From: Candidatus Peribacteria bacterium
GTDB lineage: Bacteria > Patescibacteriota > Gracilibacteria > UBA1369 > 2-02-FULL-48-14
DNA: 34,862 nucleotides
Reading direction: 5' to 3'
NCBI GenBank assembly: GCA_943354505.1
Contig: CALRCE010000002.1
Span: 2,585 to 37,446 of the forward strand
Part shown: piece after piece, positions 34,285 to 34,862 of the stretch
How the letters are laid out: each line of letters starts with the position of its first letter
Numbering within the stretch: the stretch's first letter is position 1
Translations under genes and position numbers: made by a program
Notes under the pieces: model-generated
Database searches by the model: none
What the model was told of the DNA's origin: nothing
Seen by the model: the letters and a program-made list of their open reading frames with translations, nothing else

Positions 34285-34862
34285 CTACTCAAAAATCACA
34301 CTTTTCGGCAACCCTTCTTGGAAAAGAACACTTCCCAAGCGCAGCATTGTGGAGCCTTCCTCAATGGCAGAGGGGTAATCTTGAGACATCCCCATTGAGC
34401 ACTCGGGCAAAGCGCCTTGTAGAGATTTGAGCAGCTTAAACTCTCTACGCGCCAGTTCGGGATTCACGCTCGCCATGCCCATCACTCCCAGAAGTTCAAG
34501 ATTGGGAAGAACTTGAATATGCTTAATAAGCTGAGCCACTTCAGCAGGAGTTGATCCACTCCGCTGGGCAAGTCCAGAAAGGTTGACTTCAATAAAAACG
34601 CCCAGCGTTTTGCCAAGAGCCATGGCGGCTTCAGATAATTTTTGGGCCTGCGAAAAATTCTCCACACTTTGCACCACGTCAAAAAGCTCAGCCACTTCAC
34701 GGATTTTTCGCGACTGGAGTTTACCGATGAAGTGCTTCTCCACGCGTTCGAAATTCGCCCCCAAAAGCTCCTGAAGTTGCTCGAATTTCACCTTTGCCTC
34801 CTCAATTCGATTTTCTCCGATTCGACAAACAGCAGGGTAAAGTTGAAGCAATTTTTCAACTT
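34285..34862 (-). CDS. YggS/PLPBP-family pyridoxal-phosphate protein, N-terminus cut by right edge
   Basis: IGENRIEEAKVK; HFIGKLQSRKIREV; FIEVNLSGLAQRSGSTPAEV; LLGVMGM; SMGMSQDYPSAIEEGSTMLRLGSVLF; frame open to the edge. Confidence 0.92.
   Translation of the reverse strand, partial: VEKLLQLYPAVCRIGENRIEEAKVKFEQLQELLGANFERVEKHFIGKLQSRKIREVAELFDVVQSVENFSQAQKLSEAAMALGKTLGVFIEVNLSGLAQRSGSTPAEVAQLIKHIQVLPNLELLGVMGMASVNPELARREFKLLKSLQGALPECSMGMSQDYPSAIEEGSTMLRLGSVLFQEGLPKSVIFE

Noticed and set aside
1-34862. Gracilibacteria-type UGA recoding
   Set aside because: Genes terminate normally at TGA (for example murC, antitoxin, TrmB-like) and no conserved ORF is interrupted by in-frame TGA
1-34862. 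CRISPR arrays, transposases, integrases, prophage
   Set aside because: No regularly spaced repeats and no recombinase or phage structural motifs seen in the ORFs

Overview
The window is a compact, gene-dense bacterial chromosome segment (roughly 40 CDS and two tRNAs) using the standard genetic code, since TGA is used as a stop. Gene content (VirD4/DUF87-like ATPase, VirB2/TrbC-like pilin-like protein, TrmB-type regulator, GT4 glycosyltransferases, minimal regulatory repertoire) suggests a Patescibacteria/CPR-like organism; this is inference only. I saw no CRISPR array, transposon or prophage. Confident housekeeping genes are msrB, glyS, murC, cysS, murJ, ribD, ribBA, tsf and rpsB, plus an initiator tRNA and a second CAT-anticodon tRNA. 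The points most worth a second look are: (1) an RsbW-like kinase plus STAS antagonist translationally coupled and apparently co-transcribed with two glycosyltransferases, with a SpoIIE/RsbU-type phosphatase elsewhere in the window and no sigma factor; (2) an MFS/nucleotide-transporter-like membrane domain fused to a HEAT-repeat tail, next to that phosphatase; (3) a membrane protein inserted between rpsB and tsf, with riboflavin genes at the operon tail; (4) recurrent compact promoters (TTGxxx-N16/17-TAyAAT) with very short Shine-Dalgarno-poor leaders, including two back-to-back divergent pairs with 4 bp between their -35 boxes; (5) perfect inverted repeats overlaying the glyS and toxin-antitoxin promoters. 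No homology search was possible; family calls are from motif recognition.
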